Positions 39,410 to 53,152 of a DNA stretch of 64,000 nt are shown in pieces. The notes under the pieces were generated by a model, which made no database searches, was not told the origin of the DNA, and saw only the letters and a list, made by a program, of their open reading frames with translations. Origin of the DNA: Abelmoschus esculentus (lineage: Eukaryota > Streptophyta > Magnoliopsida > Malvales > Malvaceae); contig JAUCBN010000023.1 in the NCBI GenBank assembly GCA_035048815.1, forward strand, positions 3,045,501 through 3,109,500, given 5' to 3'. The position numbers and the translations under genes are program-made. Positions within the stretch are counted from its first letter, which is position 1. The number at the start of each line of letters is the position of its first letter.

Positions 39410-39630
39410 TGAGTTATTATCGCAACATTATTTATGAAATCAACTAATTAAATGTATTCGTTTAATTTTTTTTATCGAGTGAATCTTCACTAATATTTAT
39501 TATAAAAAAAATTTAAAAATAATTTTTATCAAATAAAAATCCACTTGATAAAAAGATAGGATAAAAAATAATAATTAAATAAATACATTTGATTAATTGA
39601 TTTTACAAATGACGTAATAAAAAATAATAT
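39410..39630. mobile_element. MITE-like hairpin, copy 2
   Basis: The left arm (GCAACATTATTTATGAAATC then AACTAATTAAATGTATTCG) is inverted in the right arm (AAATACATTTGATTAATTGA then TTTTACAAATGACGT). The interior has AGTGAATCTTCACTAATATT, like the other members. Ends are hard to place in this A+T-rich context. Confidence 0.5.
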
Positions 39631-40309
39631 TTGTTATTTTCTAATAAATAGTAGGGTTAAAATATATTAGAAATCCTTATATTATATCTAAAAGTTTATT
39701 TCAATCCCTCTATTATAAAGAACATTTTAGTCCTTATATTATATTAAAAAGTTCATTTTAGTCCTACTATTGAAAGGGACAATTTAGACCCTATACCTTC
39801 CAAAAGTTAATAATTCTCCCCAAAATGTTTAAGCTACAATTAGTTGACTTAAATATTTTGGGTTAAATACCCTTTAAGTCCCTGCCAATTTTAAAATTGA
39901 GCAAATTAAACCATCTTGAAAAATGAGAATAATTTATTAAACCATCTTGAACAATTGAGCAATTTTATAGTTTATTATAACCCTAAAATTTTATAATATA
40001 TTTTTCCATTTTTTGGAAATTTTAATGATTTTTTTGTATTTTGTATTATGTTTTTTTAATTAAACATTTTTTATGTTTGGTGTTAGAATATGAATTAGTT
40101 TCATATTTAGATCTTATAAGTTTAAATAAGAATATTTAAGCTGACTAACAATAACTTTAGTGTTTTGGACTAAAATGATAGCTTTTCAAATGTATAAGGA
40201 CTAACATGTTTATTTTTATAGTAGAGGGATTAAAATGATTTTTTAGATATAATACAGAGACTAAAATATATTTTTAATACAAGAGGACTAAAATGAAATT
40301 TTAAATATA

Positions 40310-40690
40310 ATAAGTAAACCCTAACTATAAACTATAAAACATAAACTTAAATTTATAACTCTAAACTATAAAATTAAACCCTAAATCTTAAAGTCTAAAC
40401 ACTAATACATAAATCTTGAACCTTAAATTATAATTTTAAATATTGAATTTAAGATTTCGAGTTTAGGTTTTATGAATTAGTATTTTGGTTTAGGGTTTAT
40501 ATTTTATAATATAGGTTTTAGGGTTAATGGTTTCAAAGTTTAGATTTAGGGTTTAAGATTTAATCATGTTTAAGGATTTATAGTCCAAGGTTTTAAAATT
40601 AGAGTTATAGATTTATATTTTAGGTTTTAGATTTAGGGTTTAAGGGTTTGAATTTAGAGTATAGAGGTTAAGGTTTCATATTTAGAGTTT
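40310..40690. repeat. Telomere-like degenerate CCCTAAA / TTTAGGG block
   Basis: Between 40315 and 40430 the strand carries many AAACCCTAAA- and CTAAACTATAAA-like words. Between about 40440 and 40690 the complementary form TTTAGGGTTTA dominates, so the block is roughly an inverted pair. The units are degenerate and irregularly spaced, so this is not a true telomere array. Confidence 0.5.
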
Positions 40691-41875
40691 TAGGTTTAGA
40701 TTTTAAAATAAAAGAAAATAAAAAATTAATTATTTCAAAAAATTTTAAAATAAATAATCAAATAATTTAAAAATAAATATTTTAATTAAAATTTTATTTT
40801 AAATAATTTATAATTATATTCCAGATTCTTTAAAATATTAATTTTTATAAATTAAATTAATGATATTTATTAGTGTTTGTCGTTAATAATATTTATCGGT
40901 ATCCATCATATTTTATAAAATTTTTATTTTCTTAAACATTTTTTAAAAATACATACAAGGTTAGCAATTATTTTTTAAAATTATTTTAATATAATTCTAT
41001 GGGCAAATTGATAAAAATATTTCTCAGTATATTGATTTTTGAAAATTATTATTTTTATTTTATTGATGTTTTTACAACGAAATTGAATCTGATTATAAAC
41101 AATGCTTTAAAAAAATAAGCAAAGAAGCATTTATAAGGATCCGAATTTACACAGTTCAAGATACTGTCTATAGTCGGATTCTTTTGAATTTGACTTTAAT
41201 CTACATTACATTACATTAATGGCAGACGAGGTGACAGACTTGGAAAATATTCAAATAGTGGTGAGAGCTATTGTGAAGACGGATTCTTATAAATTCTATT
41301 TTAATTATTTTATTTTTTTAATTTATCGTTTATAAACGAATTCAATTCAATCCTAAGTTTTTAAATCATTATAAAAACTTTAATAGTATGAGAAATAATT
41401 TTTAAAATTTAATATATTAAGAAAATTTTCTTTTTCATCAATATTAGTGTCAATTAACCGATTGTGTGAGTATATATATAGTTTATTATTTTTAACATAC
41501 AATTTAATTAATTTCTATGTTACATTTTTTTCACCCAAAAATTAAATGATGTTAAAACATATTCGAACCCGATATATAATTCCATTTTAAATCTTGAACC
41601 ACTCAATATTGTGGAAAATATAATTAAAATTAAATTTTAGACTGCTCATATTATATGTTTGAAGTCAAATCATTCCCCCAAGATTTTGTTAAAGCGGTGT
41701 TTTCCACGCGTTTTGCTTGCGAGTACTTAAATCCACGTCCACAACTTTATTTGATTATTATAATATACTTCTTGAAGTTCGCAATAGCATTATGATATCC
41801 TGCAGACCTAACAAAATCCCACGCGCCACGCATATGGCTACAATGACACAAATGATGAGCTGACATGTTTGCTGC

Positions 41876-42147
41876 GAGAAATTATATCATAGGTAAAGAG
41901 AAATTATATCATGGATTAATCGTACTATGTTAGTTATAGTCTTATCTAATTATAATTATCCATTTTACTATTAATTTTAACTTATTTTTTTATCAATGAA
42001 TCTCTACCCATAATTTTCATGTCATTTTAAAAATATAATTTTTATAAATTATATTAATTACATGGTTGATTAGTGATGGAATGGGTGATTTTCATTGATT
42101 AGGGACTACGGCTGACGTGGTTAGTCGGACCTATAATATAATCTTTC
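41876..42147. mobile_element. MITE-like hairpin, copy 3
   Basis: The left end GAGAAATTATATCATAGGT is inverted at the right end ACCTATAATATAATCTTTC. The right arm contains GGCTGACGTGGTTAG. A second GAGAAATTATATCATGG start at 41898 suggests one element inserted beside or within another. Sequence from 42150 to about 42390 (ATCATGTCGTTCGAGGAATC) looks like another partial member. Confidence 0.55.
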
Positions 42148-42774
42148 TATGGGTAAGTTTCATCATGTCGTTCGAGGAATCAATCACTAAAAAATATCCA
42201 CATCATCATTTTTTCTATATCGTATATTCTTTAAAGTAAATCACATTTGAAAAGCTGTTTTTAAAATAAAATAACAATAAATATGAGTGAAATTTTACTT
42301 TAAAAATATATAATATAAAAAATAATAATTTAAATAATTTTAAGTGATTATCTTATAGATAACTTGATAAAATTTATCCGTAATATAATTTTTCGTTTTC
42401 GGGTTGACATTATTTCGTAAGCGAACCTAACTTCGGATAGAGTTTGAAAAGATAAAATACCGAAAATCGGGTTTCGTTGTTTCCAAGGTTAATGGATTTC
42501 CTTTTTATTTCTTATCAGAATTCTAGGACTAATTTGAATGAAAAAAATATTTTATTTGTTTTTTTAAATGACTTTCAAATTATTTATATAAAATGATCTC
42601 GTATATAAAAATCAAAATTTTTTATTAAAAATATAACTTTATTGACATAAAAATTATATATAAGAATTATTTTATAGATTTCATTAAAAAAACTAAATAG
42701 AAATAACTTAAGGAGAGAATACATATATCATAAAAATTCGATGATTATAAGCTTGCAAAAAGACCGAACCATAA

Positions 42775-43200
42775 TTAGAGATGAGCACGAGTTGAGTCGA
42801 GTCGGATTTTCGGTTCACCCAAATTCGACCTGAACACAAATATTTTAAATCCGATTTCGATCCGACCCGAAAATAAATACCATAAACTCGACTCTGGCCC
42901 GACCCTACTTATAAAAAAATAAAATTGGGAACTAAATTATAAATAAAAAATAATTTTAAAGACCTAATTATAAAAAAATATATAAATAGGAGACCATTAT
43001 TATAAATATCCTTAAAAAATTATGAAAATTACATATTTCTGAGTCAGGTCAGGTCGGATATTTACCCCCTAAAATCAAATTTGACTGACCCGATGCCACT
43101 TTAAAAAATCGTCGACCCAACCCAAAATCGAATCCGATTTTTTTTTAAAAAATCTGACTCGATCGAACCGGGTCGAGCCTAATAAAATACCTATTCCAAA
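42775..43200 (-). repeat. Dispersed GGGTCGGGT repeat, copy 2 (inverted)
   Basis: It contains GATCCGACCCGAAAATAAAT, TCTGGCCCGACCC and GATCGAACCGGGTCGAGCC around A+T-rich AATTATAAATAAAAAATAAT units. This is the reverse orientation of the block at 20515-20820. Confidence 0.5.
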
Positions 43201-43369
43201 CCTTAACATTACTCTACGTGTCCTCACGATCAACAATCATCAAAACTCTAATAAACAACGAATCTTATAAAAGACTTCTTAAATGTATTATTTCTTAAAA
43301 CTTTTGCCAAATAGTCCGTGTAACGATCTTTTAAAAATTAAATAAAAAAGTTTAAGTATAATTCCTTTT

Positions 43370-43495
43370 TGAAAATAAAAAATGGATAGTTTTTAAAAAA
43401 TATTTAATTTGAAAATAAAAAATGAATAGATTTAAAAAATATTTAATTTGAAAATAAAAAATGAATAGTTTTTAAAAAATGTTTAATTTGAAAAT
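43370..43495. repeat. 39-bp tandem repeat, about three copies
   Basis: The unit is TTTGAAAATAAAAAATGAAT followed by AGTTTTTAAAAAATATTTAA. Three consecutive copies are present, with single-base differences. Confidence 0.85.
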
Positions 43496-44984
43496 TGAAA
43501 AAGTTTGAAAGAAGTTAAGGGTTGAAAAGTTGAGGAGTCGATAAAAATCAAATTTAAAAAGTTATTTTTTTAATTTGAGGAAAATAAAACTTTAAAAAAA
43601 TAATTAAAAATGAAAATTTAAAAATTTAATTCATAACTCTTGCCTATTATGTCAAATAATTAGATAAAAGAATTAAATTAAATAAATTGCATTTAAAAAT
43701 TAGGATACACCAATTAGTATTTTTCAAATAATTAAATTGAATTACGAGATATTTCCCCCCCAAAAAAAACACTATAAAAGAATCATTCCTTTAAATACCT
43801 AAAAAATATGTTTTTCATTTAAAATAGCCGAATTGTAGGATTTCATTTTCAACACACATACATTTATTGTGGCATGATGGTGAAATTAGTCCCCCAATAT
43901 TTGTCTAATTATTGTGTCATAATGAAAACAATTAGGGGCACTTATCGAGCAAGTCGATCGCGAGTTGAGTATTGTTTGACTCGTGCTCGTTAAAATTTTT
44001 TGTTGGTCGATTCGATTCGTTGTTCTTTAATCTCGTTAAAATTGTGCTCGACTCATGCTCGTTAAAATATTTTATTGCTCAACTCGACTCTTTTTCTCGT
44101 TAAGCTTAATTTGTAGTTCGTTAAACTCATTAAGAAACTTACATTATTTTAACTAAAAATAAAATTTAATAATATGATATAAGCTCAATATTAACTTAAA
44201 TTAACAAATTTAACCAAAAATATCAAAAAGATGTATAAATCATTTTTAAAGTTTAAATTCAAAAGTAACATTTCTTAAATACATCAAACTAGTATATTAA
44301 AATTAAAGTAACAATTCACACATTAATAATTATTATTTAAATTTATTTTTAAAACGAAATTATTTTAAAGTAATTATTAAAATTTTTTTTTAAAAATTAA
44401 CGAGCTGCTCGCGAACTTATCGAGTCGAATTTGACTTTGTTAGATTCAACTTGTTAAGTTATCGAGTCGAGTATTTATCGAATTTTGACTGAACCGAGTA
44501 TTTATCGAATTTGAACAGAATCGAGTTTGAGCTACTAAACTCGTTAAGCATCCATGGAAACAATAATGTTTTAATTTTTTGATAAACTACAGTCACGATC
44601 ACTAAATTATAGGTTTTATATCAATCATGCCAATATATTCTAGAATATATAAAGAAGTCACCTAATTAAGATATTGTTACAAATATACCACCCAATTAAT
44701 ATTTTATTACAAATATGTTACTTCATTTATAAAATATTATTTTTCTTTAATATAATAATATTATAGTATATTAATTTTATCCTAATTCAATATGATTTAA
44801 TAAATTTAATTTTTTTTTATCAATTTAGTGTTTAATAACTGTATTTTGTTATAAAATATAAAGTAGTATAATATTTATGAGAAAAGAATAAAAAAATTAA
44901 GAGAATAATAAAACTAAAATAACAAATTTAAAATTTATTTTTAGTTAAACGAGAGTTTGTTTTACATGCTGAAAAGTTGGAGTG

Positions 44985-45500
44985 TTTTCATTGATGGATA
45001 TTCGATCTGATATTTTTGGATATTCAAATTTTCGGATTGGTGATATAATGATCTGTATCTGATCCGAAAAAAATGAATATCTGTCGATTTAGATATCAGA
45101 TATTTGTATCGGATATTCAGATATCCAATTATCCGAAAATAATTTGATTAAACTAATATTTTGAATTTGAAGATTGTATTTATGAATTTTTTAGAATTTT
45201 GAATATAATAAACAACAAATTATTAAATAAAACAAGATTCACGTTTATAAAAATTTTATTTTTTTAAAAAAATTTGAATATAACAAGCACTAAATTATTA
45301 AATATAATAAGATTAATATTAATGAAATTTTGAATTTTTGAATTTTTGAATAATTCGAAACTTAAAATATTATGATCCATATCCAATATAAAAAACTTAA
45401 AATTGGATTGAGTATCCGATCTGAAAGTTTAGATATCAGATCAATAGATAATCATATATTATTGATTGAATCAAATATTTTTAAATACCCATACCTAAAG
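44985..45500. repeat. GATATCCGATCC-rich element, copy 2
   Basis: It is collinear with 37012-37556 over most of its length, including TGATATAATGATCTGTATC, TTGAATTTGAAGATTGTATT and AATATAATAAACAACAAAT. Its right end reads AAATACCCATACCTAAAG. The left inverted end is not recognisable. Confidence 0.6.
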
Positions 45501-46700
45501 GGACTATTTTTCTCTATAATCTTTGATACGATTAATTTTTAAATAATTTTTAAAAAGAGAATATTCATTTAATCTTACTCTTATCAATTAGTATTCGTTT
45601 ATAAAAAAACTTTTAAAAGTCATTTATTTTTAAAATTCATTTAAAATGAAATATTAATGAAAAGTTATAATGTTGTGTAAATTGTAAGAAAATATAAACT
45701 TGTTTAAAAATAATTTGACCCCAAACGTGAACTTTCTACTTCAGGTCAAGCCGTATATACAAAAGAGTATAAAATAAAGATACTTTCACAGCAATAAAGA
45801 TCAAAATTTAAAAAATATTTTTAAAATTGATATATAAAACTTTAGAATAAAAAATTATATTTTTTCAAAATAAAAGTTAATTTATAAAAATTAAATAGTA
45901 ATAATAATATAAATTAAAAAATTTAAGACGAACATAGACTCATCTAATCATCCACATAAAGGTAAAAATCGATCAATACTGATAAAATTATTATAAAATA
46001 AGACGTTTATAAAATAAAGTGTTAATTTAAAATAGTAATTTATCAGATAGATTTTAAAAGAAAGATATAAAACACGCTTAAATACTAAAATTTTCATTAA
46101 ATCAATACTAAGCATGAATTTTCATACTATCTCACTTCTTTTTAAATAGTCCGTTATAAAAATTTAATTTTCTTTTTAATTTAGGTATTTTCAAAATTAA
46201 GCTTTAATATTTTTATTTATAAAAATATTTTATTAAACATAGACGATAAATCTAAGTAACTTGACATTATAGATTGAATTATAGTTTTTTATAAAGATAT
46301 TATAGATTTTTTTTTAATATCATCGTTTTTAAATTCTCTAAAATTTACAATTATCTTAATTTTTTAATAAAATTTTAAAATAAACTATTAATAAAATCAA
46401 ACCATTATCGTTTAACAATTGATTTCATCAAATATTTTTATATAATTAATTAATATAATTTATTAATCAAATTAATTAATATGATTAATTATTAATTAAT
46501 ATAATCCGTTATTAATTATCGGTTGTTAGGAATTAAAATAAATGGTTAAAAAATCCCCTCCCGGTCAAACAGATATCATTAATGCTTGTATGAAAATTCT
46601 GGCTCTTCCCGCGCAAAATGCAAAGCTTAAACCCCAAATTTCCCTCAAGAAATACAGATAGGTGGTGAGAGAGATTTCCAGAACGGAACTAATTACGGCT

Positions 46701-49700
46701 ATGACCACCACAGAATCGCCGCCGCCGCCGCTAAACGACGTTGATATCGTGAATTTAGCCCAACGAAAACAACCTTTGAACAGCCACCAACAATCCAACG
46801 TTTCCCTGCCTCCATTTCTCCTCTCTCCTCACTCTCACAAGCACCTCCTCTCTTATCTCCACTCACGCGCCGCCTCTCCTTCTCCCTCCTCCGCCGTTTG
46901 CGAATATGTCACTTCTCTCCTATCCCTTATTTCACTCTCTCCCGAAACCCCCAATGTCTATTCTTTGCTCTCCTCTCTTCTCTTATCATACACTCAAATA
47001 TTCCCATCGCTTCCGCACGACTCAAATTCCTTCAAAACAATCAACTTCTTCAACACCCTTTTGATCCATATCCCGTTGGAAGACCTCAAATTGGTTATCG
47101 ACTCGGTTGCATCAGATCTATCAGTGGTTGTTACAGTAGATGATGCCCAACTATTCGATCTTTTGCCCCAATGTTTGGAGTTGATTCGAAATGGAGAAGA
47201 AAAGGGAGGGGATTACGTGAACTCCGTTGTGGACAGGATTCTTGATTCCCAATGGTCAAAAGGATTTTTGCTTAAAATGGTTTCCATCGCCAAAGAGTTT
47301 AGTTTTCTTGATAAAGTGAGAGGGAAGGAGTTTTTGGAGAAAGTTTTTATGGGTATTAAAAATGTGGATTTGATGGACTTGCCTTCCCTTGTTTATCAGT
47401 TGTTAGTTTTGGCTTCAAAAGGGTTCAATAAAAGGGAGATTATTGAAGGGATTGTGTGGTTTTTTGGGTCAGAATCATGTTCTAAAATGGCTTCCACAGT
47501 TAGACAAGTTGAAGGGACTGTTTTGTTGCATGTTAATTTTGCTGTGAAGCAGGATCCTTCACTGGGGAAAGAGGTTATGGGGTTAGTCAAATCTGATCTT
47601 CGAGCTTTTAATCATTTCACGGTGGCTGTTTTGTTGTCGGTGTCGAGGGTAAGGAGGTTCAGTGAAAGCTCAATTGCTATCTTGAAAACAGCAGTGCTTA
47701 CTGCTTACCGCGACTATAAGTTCACTAAGTAAGTGACTGATCCATTGAAAGTTTCTTTTTATCTTCTGTTAACCTTTGAATTCTGCTAATAGTTAATTCA
47801 TATGTATTTGATTTGTTCCTTCATTTAGAGAATGTAAATGGATACCAGATGATATTACGGAAGAATATCTGAAGAGTGTTAAAGTGGTCCAAAAGTCCAT
47901 GTTAAGAGCTGTAATTCCCCTCTTTTCCCATTGAATTATGTTCCCCTCATGTACTCATATACCTAAATTTGCATCATGTATTATTGCGATGATGTTTAGG
48001 TAAATGAGAGCAACTATGGGAGGGAGCACATGGTGCCTAGTATTTTGCAATTTGGTTTTATCTTGCTAGAGTCAGTTGGGGAGGTAAACTGCAAAGCGCT
48101 TGGCAATTCTAATGGTCTCCTTAGCATTGAAGAGCTTGGTATTCAGATACTGAAAACTCTATTTGAGGTTCATGATATGGCAAGAAATGAGGTTTGTCTA
48201 ACTATGAAATCACACGAGTAGACTGTAATTTTTGTATAAAGATACCAACTGGCAACACCTATGGTAGAGAAGAAAATCAAGAACTCGATAATGAAGCTTG
48301 ATATTGAAATTGTTTGGTTGTAAATATTGAACTCCATGGGTATAGCAGTAATCTTGTTTGTTTCTTTTACCTTTCGGTGCTCTGTACTCTCCTCTCTTAT
48401 GAAGCTTGTGTATCATGAAGTTATATTCAGATGATGATGAACATTTAACAACTTTCATTGTTCTATTAACATGTTCACACATTTAGTAACAATTATTAAG
48501 GAACTATGATTTCCTTCTCCCCTGAAAATTACCATCTAGTACTTTTTTCTTCCTTTGAGCATGCTTCAATTCTTGATTTAAAGGGTTTGTCACAGACTAT
48601 TGAGCAAATCAAGTTACGCATTCTCTCTTTGAAGCCAGAGCTGAGTAAGCCAATAATAAGGTTACTGTCAAGAAGTAAAATGTTGGTTTTTGTTTGAATT
48701 CTGGTTTTTGATAGAATTAGTTTTGATGTGTAGGCTGCTCTCTCATCTCATTCAGTGTTATCCTTACCCTATGTTAGAACATGTTCCTCGGCTTAAGGAA
48801 TTGTTGGATTACTTCACTTTCATGGATGGAAAAATTGCCTCTTATCTTGTTAATGCCCTTTTGCCTCTCATCAGATTCAACCGTGACCTTCAGGTAAATA
48901 TATCAAGCACAATTTAATGGCATAGACAGTCAACTTTTAACTTTTAAAGTTACTTAAAAACACTAGAAATGGATGAAAGAAACAAAATGTTTCTATAATA
49001 GAGATATCTGATAACATCAAGTAAATTTGTTAGTATTTATATTCAGTTTCTGACTAGTGATCTGCAATCCCTGAGATCAATGTTGTATCTCGAGGTGAAA
49101 GATTTGCTTCTTTTGTAGGATGCTTATAATTCAATTGTTTTCTTTTACTTTTCAGGATTACGCTATTTTGGTTCTACGTAAGGCTGTATTTAGAAGAGAA
49201 GATACAGTTCGTGTTGCAGCAACAAATTCTATTATTGAACTTATACTTGCAGAGAAGCAACCTAAGGGGGCTGGCTTGTTTTCTGTCCAAGACTCGTCGA
49301 GTCAAGCAAGCTGCAGTCAGCAAGCTGACATACCTTGCAGCATGGGGGGGGATCTCTTTCAGGAAATGAGTGCTTTGCTGCAGAGATGTCTTTATCAGCA
49401 GGCAATCTTTATATTTTAGCTTTAGAGGGTTTATTTTATTTTATCTTTTTGAAATAAGTTTCTAAGTGAGGTGAAATTGCTGCATTTAGGCAAAGGTGAA
49501 GGAAGTCATGTATCAAGGACTCGTGAAGCTCGTTTTAGCAGATCCAGCAATTGGAGGGCTAGTCTTTGATTTTCTGTTACCTCATTTTCTCCAGTTTTTC
49601 AAAGAGGTAGATATTAAAGTTTCAAAATAGCCTTATGTAAAGCTTGTTGCAATCCTGAACTAAGTTACTTAGACTCAAAGGTGAATGTTGGCTGTAGGGC

Positions 49701-52700
49701 ATGTTCAATGTTTTTCGAAGTTTACCTTAAATTTGGAGGATTGGACCTTCATGTCCATGTTTAAATGTGTTGGAACAAGTGTTAGAATTGGGTACTCAAC
49801 GGAAAATGATGAGTCGGGGTAACATAGGTCCTGACTTTAGATAGTGAGCTTTCATTTTATAACTGAAGAACTCGTAGTGTTACTATTATTCATGTTGCAT
49901 ATTATGTAAGTTATTAAATCCTGCAGTTGATAATTTGACATGAAATATGATCTCCACAGGGTTCAGATGTTCAACTAGATGTAAACTCTTGCGTTTTGTC
50001 GGAACATGGAAAAGTAATTATTCAGGAGCCCCTGGATAGCCTTCTTTCTTGTGTCTCCTGGATTATGCTTCTTCAGACACATGGCAAAACCGATCAACTC
50101 TCGGATTCTATTGGGGCGTGTTTTGGTTTCTCCCTTTCTCAAGAGAATGAGGTACTGTCCCCATTGAACCCATCCATGGTGTTGAAGATGACATGTAATT
50201 TTTTATCTAAAAGTTACATAATGGATTCTCACATCTTAATCTGAAACAACTGCAGGATGTTAGGAACAGGTCTACTGAGGTGTTTTCCAGTGCTTTATTG
50301 AAGATTCGTAAGTTTCTAAGAAATGCAAATTTGGAAGGTTTGAAGGTTTTCTAACTCTTATATTATTTGTATCTTTCTATTTGGATATGAACTAAAACAA
50401 AAGAAGACTTATTAATAGTACCAAACTTTAATTTCTAGAAGATAATGTGCTATAGACTCCACTGGTTTTAGTTGAACTATGTTTCTTGCCTGACACTAAT
50501 TTTTCTCATGTTATTATTGAAACAGACATTCTTGGTCGCATTCAAAATGGCTCTGCAACCGCTCATGAAGAGAAACGAAAATGTTGTGCGTTGATTTTGT
50601 ATGGAGTTGTTGAGGCGTTGTTGAATACCATTGCAATGGATTTGGAGAAAGCAACGGATGAAAAGAAGGTTGAACTTGAAAAGGAGGTTATACAATTTGT
50701 CGACCGTCATGATTCATTCACAAAGGAGACAAGTACTTCAAGACAAAGCAATGCTGGCAAAAGGACGAATTTACGAGCTACTCCTAATGATACAACGGAT
50801 AACCTTGACTCAAGCAACACCAAAATGATTCAAGAACGTACACCTTTCTTGGCAACTTCAAGCATCTATCAGTTATTGTTAATAGCACTGAAGCTACACA
50901 GTACTGAAAGCTCTAACATCGAAGCAGCTTCACAGAATCATAGCCAGTCATCCTTGAGCAAGGCGTCAACATGTTTTAAGATCGTTTCATTTGCTTTGAA
51001 TGCTTCCCTTCATCATGTAAAATCTTCAGTTGCCATGGGAAATGAAGATCTGACGAAAAAGTTGATCTATGGGGAAATCAATATGCTGGGGCCTCCATTG
51101 CTGAGATTAACTCTTTTGATCAAACCGGGTTCAAATGTCGCAACTAGTCAGAAGAGAAAAGAAAGTAAAGCAAAAAAAGATGCCGAGGAAAGAAAGGAAC
51201 ATCTCCATCTAGCATTACTTTGCTTGAAGGAAGTGATAGCAATCAGTTTGTGTGGTTCTCGTTTGACTCGCTTGCTTGAAAACCTGTTGTTGGTTCCCGA
51301 ACTCAAGCATGCTGATTTGCATGATGAATGTGCTCAAGCCTATGAAATCGATGATCAAGATATACGAAACAAAGAGTTATTCATTCGGAAATATTTGAAG
51401 CCATTGCTCACGGATCTTATGAAACTATCAACTTTCCGGACCGTTGAGGTATGTATGGTTATTTCCTTTGGTTAAACTACCGTCACTTTCAGAAACAAAA
51501 AATCAAAGTGTAATTCTTTGTTTTTCAGATTCTTTGTGACATCATGTTGATGATTGGTAGCAAATTGCCCAGCAAATGGACAAACCCTCATGGAGCTTGG
51601 GCTATTCATATGTGCAAAACCAACAACACAACGAACTCCGGAATAGCAAAAAACATGATTAGACTAGCCATCAATTTGAGCTCAGCACCAACAGATTTGC
51701 TTGTGGCTCAAGACATGTTAAAGGAGCTATTAAAGTTTATAGGATCAAATAACAGTAACTCGACGCAAGTCTCAGAATACCTTGTGATAAACCAGTCAAC
51801 TGCCAGTGCTATAGCTTCTTTTCTACTTCAAATAACAGACACCGTAATTATCGACATGGATTGGTCAACTAAAAAACTAAAGACAGCTTCACAAGTTGCT
51901 CACAAAACCATTCATCAAAGCCAGAACAGAGAGTGTTATTCAGGTTTCGCATTTGAGGAAAATGTTTATTTGAGGGTTAAAGCTGTTGTTGAACTATTAT
52001 CTTCCTTTGTTTTGATGAGCCTCAAGGGTAAGTATGAATTTTGCAATTACTGTCAAAATCTCAACTTTTCTCTCATTTTTAAACTGAATTTATGATATTA
52101 TAAAATACAGATAGTCAAGCAGAGCATTTTCTTAGATTAACTGCAAGACTTTACAAGAATTTAGCTCAGATTTCAAAGCTGAGGATTGCTCCTAAAGGTC
52201 ACAAGCAGCTCTTACCAAGCCTTCATTTCCAGAAGCTTGTTGAACTAACTTGCAAGGAGCTCACTGTTCCACTCTATAACTTCGTGGCAGAGATGCAACA
52301 AGTATATAACTAACACTTGGTGCTATTTTTACTGTTTTTTTAATAGGGTATAATCTATGCTCACAAGCTTCACGTTTTGGCTCGAAAACATAACCGACCA
52401 TTGTGGTTAGTTATTGTCGATTGAGCTCAAGTAGCTCGAGCTAAAGCCAAGCTCGAGATTGAAATTCTTAAAGCATGAGCTTGAATCTATGTTGTTCGGA
52501 CACTTGTAACAACCCCTAATCATGTTAGATACTTTACACACTAGTGCTGGACACATCCGAGTCCGAATAACACAAGCTCTAATTAAGTCAAAGCAATTTG
52601 ATTTTCATCTTGAATGTAGCTTGAGTTTTAAAAGTGAAACTTGGACTGTTACAGCTTAAGATGGTGTTGACTAGTCTTATTCAGTTTGTTTTCGAATTCT

Positions 52701-53152
52701 GCTTGACTAGATATATACATGGGTTGCAGGCTCAACAAGAAAGCAGAAGCAGCAAAGGAATGATAAACAAGATCAAAAGGGAGAATAAATGCATCCCTGA
52801 GCTGATATTCCAGATTGAAGATTATGAAAAACATCTGATTCGACTCAGCAAAGCCACAAAGATGAACTTACTGAAGCATGCTAAACGCAGCACTTCACGA
52901 GACTTCAAAATCTTGGACCCAACAACAGATGCTGTCGGGCAAGAACATGTTCCGAACAACGGTGAACACGAAAATGACAATGATGATGAAACATGCAGTG
53001 ACTCTGAAAATGACAACATTGGTGGGAATGGATCAGATAAAGTGTTGTCTTCACATGAAGCAGTCGAGTCTGGAGATGATAGAGCTGCTACTCCAACTGT
53101 GAAGAGGGTGAAACTGTCTGGAATTGTTCATGATTCCGATGAGGATTGCTGA
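46701..53152 (+). CDS. FANCI: Fanconi anemia group I protein homologue (FANCI)
   Basis: Exons: 46701-47728, 47829-47910, 48000-48191, 48596-48660, 48734-48893, 49156-49401, 49490-49606, 49960-50151, 50256-50337, 50526-51448, 51529-52027, 52111-52301 and 52730-53152, giving 1399 residues. FANCI pairs with FANCD2; the monoubiquitinated pair clamps DNA in interstrand crosslink repair and, in plants, affects meiotic recombination. Recognisable FANCI stretches are LMDLPSLVYQLLVLASKGFN, RILSLKPELSKPIIR and YPYPMLEHVPRLKELLDYFT. The protein is an all-helical solenoid without enzymatic motifs, and ends in an acidic, Ser-rich tail with a basic KRVKL that may be a nuclear signal. The ATG at 46701 starts MTTTESPPPPLNDVDIVNLA. 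The intron after 49401 begins with GC rather than GT. Phases agree throughout. Confidence 0.9.

Larger units (their letters stand above)
36754..46700. other. 10-kb gene-free intergenic region between divergent MFP2 and FANCI
   Basis: This interval separates two divergently transcribed genes. Its outer ends must hold both promoters. The rest is extremely A+T-rich and non-coding. Recognisable contents: a repeat nested in a SINE copy (36965-37635), an AATTCGGTTCGATTTCG-type block (38420-38810), MITE-like hairpins (39410-39630, 41876-42147), telomere-like motifs (40310-40690), an inverted GGGTCGGGT repeat (42775-43200), a 39-bp tandem repeat (43370-43495), a CTCGTTAAAA/TCGAGT-rich block (43935-44560), and a second GATATCCGA-type repeat (44985-45500). 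I saw no supportable exon. Confidence 0.65.

Noticed and set aside
40310..40690. Interstitial telomere array.
   Set aside because: Units are irregular and related blocks elsewhere lie within a defined dispersed repeat.
46662..46700. Upstream extension of FANCI from a GTG codon.
   Set aside because: Nuclear plant genes start at ATG; the first in-frame ATG is at 46701.
48210..48482. 90-codon minus-strand frame starting MCEHVNRTMK.
   Set aside because: It is antisense within a FANCI intron, with no recognisable domain.
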